Shown: positions 62,801 to 64,000 of the stretch, one piece after another | Layout of the letters: each line of letters begins with the position of its first letter | How positions within the stretch are numbered: the stretch's first letter is position 1 | Assembly (NCBI GenBank): GCA_947503625.1 | Contig: CANNEK010000003.1 | Location: 803,356 to 867,355 of the forward strand | Direction of reading: 5' to 3' | From: an uncultured Kordiimonas sp. | GTDB taxonomy: Bacteria; Pseudomonadota; Alphaproteobacteria; Sphingomonadales; Kordiimonadaceae | DNA length: 64,000 bases | Translations under genes and position numbers: made by a program | Notes under the pieces: model-generated | The model's input: the letters and a program-made list of their open reading frames with translations, nothing else | What the model was told of the DNA's origin: nothing | Database searches by the model: none

Positions 62801-63721
62801 AGTAATAATGCTGTTGTTGACAGAAAAAACACGTGGTGGTGAGTAACCCCCTTCGATCAAAACACCATCACCTCTATTGCCTGTTATCGTCGTGGAATTG
62901 AGCGTCAGCGAACCGCCATAGTTCAACCTGATACCAGCAGCACCGCCTGTGTTTTGAGCAATCAATGAATTTGTGATGGTAACGCTAGCGGTATCTTGAA
63001 TCAGTATAGGAGCATTTTCTGAATTACTGATGTTCCCTGTAATACTGCTGCCCGTAATAGAGAGTGTAGCATTGCGTTCTAATTCAATGGCACCCGCACG
63101 CGAACCGGCAGAATTGCCGTAAAAATGAGAATCCGTTATGGTAACCATACTATCGTCGCGAATGTCCAAACCACCACCACCAGCGCCCGTACTATTGTTA
63201 TCGATTGTAGAGTTAGCGATAGTGAGTGTGTTGGCCCCGTCCCCAACACTAATACCCGCACCATTTTGACCAGTGTTAGTGTTATCAGTTACACGGCTGT
63301 TGCGAATGGTAACTGTTGATCCACCGCCAATATAGACTCCAGCACCTCTCACATTACCGACATCACCGCCTGTAATAATTAGGCCATCAAGTGTACTGGT
63401 GCCATCGGTAACATTAATCACACGGCTAGTGTCATTGGCGTCTATGGTAATGTCCGGCGTGTCGTCTCCATCCAGATCACCGTCAATGTTAAGGCCACTG
63501 GAGATTGTTAACTCTCCACTGCCAACAGTTGACGTGTTTCCCGTCGTTACCTGCCCAAATGTGAGCGTGCCGCCGCTTAGGCCACTGGCAAACGTGATGG
63601 TATCCCCCGATGCGGCAAGGCCGATTGCCTCACGCAGCGACAGGCCGTTACCATCTGTTGCGTCATTGCCATCATTATCAAAAGCTTCGTCATCAAGGGT
63701 GGTTACAGTGAGCGTTGCCAT
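56873..63721 (-). CDS. Giant secreted CSLREA / beta-helix / RTX calcium-binding protein
   Basis: A 2282-residue acidic protein without an N-terminal signal peptide, as expected for type I secretion. Three CSLREA-type units begin with LSLREAIGL or LSLREALAL at 27, 554 and 843. Each is followed by a right-handed beta-helix region (TLDGLTITGG, then NSTISGN-type turns). Two cadherin-like linkers lie at ~400-520 and ~1180-1340. RTX nonapeptide (GGxGxD) blocks span ~1346-1450, ~1510-1830 and ~1960-2200. A Pro/Ser linker (~1928-1949) precedes the last block. The C-terminal ~80 residues (TITDFGTADGD) probably hold the secretion signal. One cysteine only (1733). Role: surface or secreted adhesin-like protein; no enzyme motif seen. 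Confidence 0.9.
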   Translation of the reverse strand: MATLTVTTLDDEAFDNDGNDATDGNGLSLREAIGLAASGDTITFASGLSGGTLTFGQVTTGNTSTVGSGELTISSGLNIDGDLDGDDTPDITIDANDTSRVINVTDGTSTLDGLIITGGDVGNVRGAGVYIGGGSTVTIRNSRVTDNTNTGQNGAGISVGDGANTLTIANSTIDNNSTGAGGGGLDIRDDSMVTITDSHFYGNSAGSRAGAIELERNATLSITGSSITGNISNSENAPILIQDTASVTITNSLIAQNTGGAAGIRLNYGGSLTLNSTTITGNRGDGVLIEGGYSPPRVFSVNNSIITGENNAVNYDGGPGYNGTFTYTGSNVFSSATLITSSQNPTINGTSATVQTDLSQIFASTATVNGVVGGALAGTGAGQTAPATGAYAGLGATGPNAAPTITLPTAPTVNEDDTNVAIADDIQIADSDNDTQTVTLTITGGTASLSPGFIAFTTGDGTDDPLIIFSGALADINGALNSLTFTPTPNLNGTNAGSIRIQTDDGNGGTDDETVTFNITAQPDAFTVTTNLDTGVDATVTGDLAAETADGGGLSLREAIGLAEAGDTITFDLDGTTSGNQGGTITLGGTELAISQGITIDGDLDDDDTPDVTIDADGNSRVFNFSGGTNTLDGLTITGGNASNGGGIHSSGSALTVSNSTISGNSATSNGGGVYNINGTLNVSNSTISGNSASNTGGGVYNYYAGTTLNITDSIILGNSATVFGAEISSNANFTGTNIVGADNSAFDASAANVVNADPATVFASLDTSSGAPAGAGLLADNGGSAQTIAVLSGGPAAPSGTVVAGSGPAVAPTLTVTTALDTGDDATVTGDLAAETADGGGLSLREALALASDGTEITFDLDGTTSGNQGGTITLGGTQLEITTGVTIDGDLDDDGTPDVTIDADGNSRVLRITDGDVTLDGLTITGGYLDPSNLSNRGGGISFEDRNGSTLTINNSTISNNTAATGGGIHARYAASSLVISNTAITDNTANQYGGGLNSSETPVTINNSNFSRNTTAGGNDIGGSAINIREGNLSITGSTIADNTAGVNSSAVRSYTRTGYGSGSNIVTITNTTFARNDGYQLSGGGNQTTTVTDSIFANSESNTQNSIYNGGNLNFVGTNVLRTGIYSSGTTTGTPTIEADFDQILTGITSTNGNNTIFLTNPLGPAGGVGAAAAVSGNNTPTISIDDTTPLNYTEGDGPTALDPALAVDDPDGVSDIQGAQLFVQITDGSESTDRISISDTNGTGSAITFAGGDVLADGVVIAQVTQGNADGTADGDDVLQITFNNSAPPLAIIELIQSISFDSTSTSPSTDDRTVTVAIVDANGASANDTRTIQVADLADLGTSGDDTFGGTDGADNFDGLAGDDTLSGGDDGEDTLIGGAGNDSLIGGSENDFLSGGDDNDTLDGGGDDDRLDGGDGDDILVGGGGNDTFIGGDGNDTAFLGESEFGAVTGPFAGVNASLASGTISSSGGVSSAFSLNQAFRAFGDGGGVSQTGTLSGIENLVGTNANDTLTGDGNANSLRGQDGDDLLNGGNGDDTLDGGDGTDTIDFSNLMGVSVDLVAGTAISGSETDTLISIEGVIGSDFDDVIAGSANDDSLFGGAGNDTITGGAGDDTIDGNSGDDDLDGGDGVDTLDYTDSSDPIGVTVVNLATGTATDFAGGTDTIANFENVIGSNGTDSLTGDAGGNELMGNAADDILFGGAGDDTLNGGTGSDTLDGGDGIDTFDFCMESNLLLNLALGRATSGSDVDALTSIENANGGGGDDTLIGDTGDNALNGLGGGDSINGGDGDDTLTGGVTDENGDALTSQDDTLTGGEGADTFIVAAAPESDSGSKDFFASFSSRSGNRTTITDFDAAAGDTIELVNTALTSLADIMANSTLDGNDDELNIDLGNGSSLRILGFANVNDVLQSSNFTFTTSTDETPAPAPDPTPSPSPSPSPEPTPVIVREEDDTTGDSNDIEGGRLDDTIEGGSGDDTINGGRGDDFLRGDAGDDNIDGGRGDDSIFAGASDEGSDTVQGNSGNDIIGAGRGDDLIVGGEAGPSTRDSNTGPAGDDTLFGGEGNDLIVGGSYNTETGTVVNTSGGDNVIYAGTGMDTIFGDNARDTIGGGDGDDTIDGGNGDDVLFGGRGNGNDVLMGGNGDDQAFSGTDDDLVDGGAGNDTLFGGAGSDTVNGGADDDLIYGGSGDDSITGGTGDDTFAFITGFGSDTITDFGTADGDADVLDLSEIEGLVLADLLAAATFEGGDATLTIGTHGTIILEGIDQAELQTIFDSGQVVL
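56879..56924. repeat. 46-nt repeat, copy B
   Basis: Partner of 42179-42224 (40/46 identical, same orientation). It covers the last C-terminal codons of the RTX protein (DQAELQTIFDSGQV). Confidence 0.8.
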
Positions 63722-63779
63722 GGGTCTGTGTCCTTAAAGGGGTCGGTGTATGTGTGGAGTTCTGTGAAACTGGAATGCG

Positions 63780-64000
63780 CTATGCAGCGGCAATGGCTTT
63801 ACTGCTGGCTTGCTTCTGTTCAGCCTTGTTCTCAGCCACTGGCTTTACCTCTGCTTGCTGCGTGATCATTTTGGCGCGGGACCCTTTGAGGTCCTGCCAG
63901 AAGTTCAGCTGTGAATACTGAGTGAACAGTTCGGGCGGCAGGATGGTGCTGCGGGGTTTCGGCTCCACCTTCCTGTGCACCTTGTGCAGGCCCGATACGC
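63780..64000 (-). CDS. Hypothetical protein, C-terminal part (cut by window edge)
   Basis: The frame is open to the right edge. About 73 residues are visible: HKVHRKVEPKPRSTILPPEL, then FTQYSQLNFWQDLKGSRAKM, and a low-complexity Lys/Gln/Ala tail. It lies 58 nt upstream of the RTX gene on the same strand and is probably in the same operon. I do not recognise the family. Confidence 0.55.
   Translation of the reverse strand, partial: VSGLHKVHRKVEPKPRSTILPPELFTQYSQLNFWQDLKGSRAKMITQQAEVKPVAENKAEQKQASSKAIAAA

Overview
The window looks like a chromosomal segment of a marine-type alphaproteobacterium. The left third holds a conserved run (HAD hydrolase, ribF, ileS, lspA, DUF3035 lipoprotein, mutL) whose order resembles alphaproteobacterial chromosomes, with cheY/cheZ chemotaxis genes and a degenerate EAL protein beside it. 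Base composition is moderate and TonB-dependent receptors are abundant. Kordiimonadales is my best guess, but this is inference from memory of gene order and not a test.

Layout. 0-18 kb is mostly housekeeping: EAL fragment, HAD hydrolase, cheZ-cheY (minus), ribF, a periplasmic solute-binding protein, TerC, an atypical receiver protein, ileS-lspA-lipoprotein, an ArsR/SRPBCC pair behind a leaderless promoter, two photolyases of different classes, and mutL. 18-21 kb has an M1 peptidase coupled to a DUF6702-like secreted protein. 21-27.4 kb is a divergent amino-sugar cluster: murQ, an FAD-linked D-lactate-type dehydrogenase and nagA on the minus strand; a sodium/solute symporter and a BadF-type sugar kinase on the plus strand. 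Together they give a nearly complete route for MurNAc uptake and breakdown, including disposal of the D-lactate that MurQ releases. A PQQ-type sugar dehydrogenase and an M20 peptidase lipoprotein follow.

30-56 kb is an accessory nutrient-uptake and envelope region. It holds three TonB-dependent receptors, two paralogous TPR-2OG/Fe(II) oxygenases, a Sel1-prolyl-4-hydroxylase-like oxygenase, a beta-helix/diheme cytochrome lipoprotein pair, an RND (MMPL) transporter fused to a LolA-like domain with a DUF1302 outer-membrane partner, and TetR, AraC and LysR regulators each divergent from a likely target. 55.8-56.9 kb is decayed: a frameshifted, truncated response regulator, a 27-nt tRNA-Met fragment, and one copy of a 46-nt repeat whose other copy lies at 42.2 kb. 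56.9-63.7 kb is one 2282-residue secreted protein with three CSLREA/beta-helix units and three RTX calcium-binding blocks. A partial gene follows at the right edge.

The observations most worth follow-up are the RND-LolA fusion with an internal signal peptide, the oxygenase/TonB-receptor pairings, the MurNAc cluster with its D-lactate dehydrogenase and coupled leader ORF, the shared palindrome upstream of the TetR/TonB and beta-helix operons, the ArsR promoter, the CheZ with three FliM-like peptides, and the decayed junction near 56.7 kb. All assignments come from reading motifs; no database search was run.
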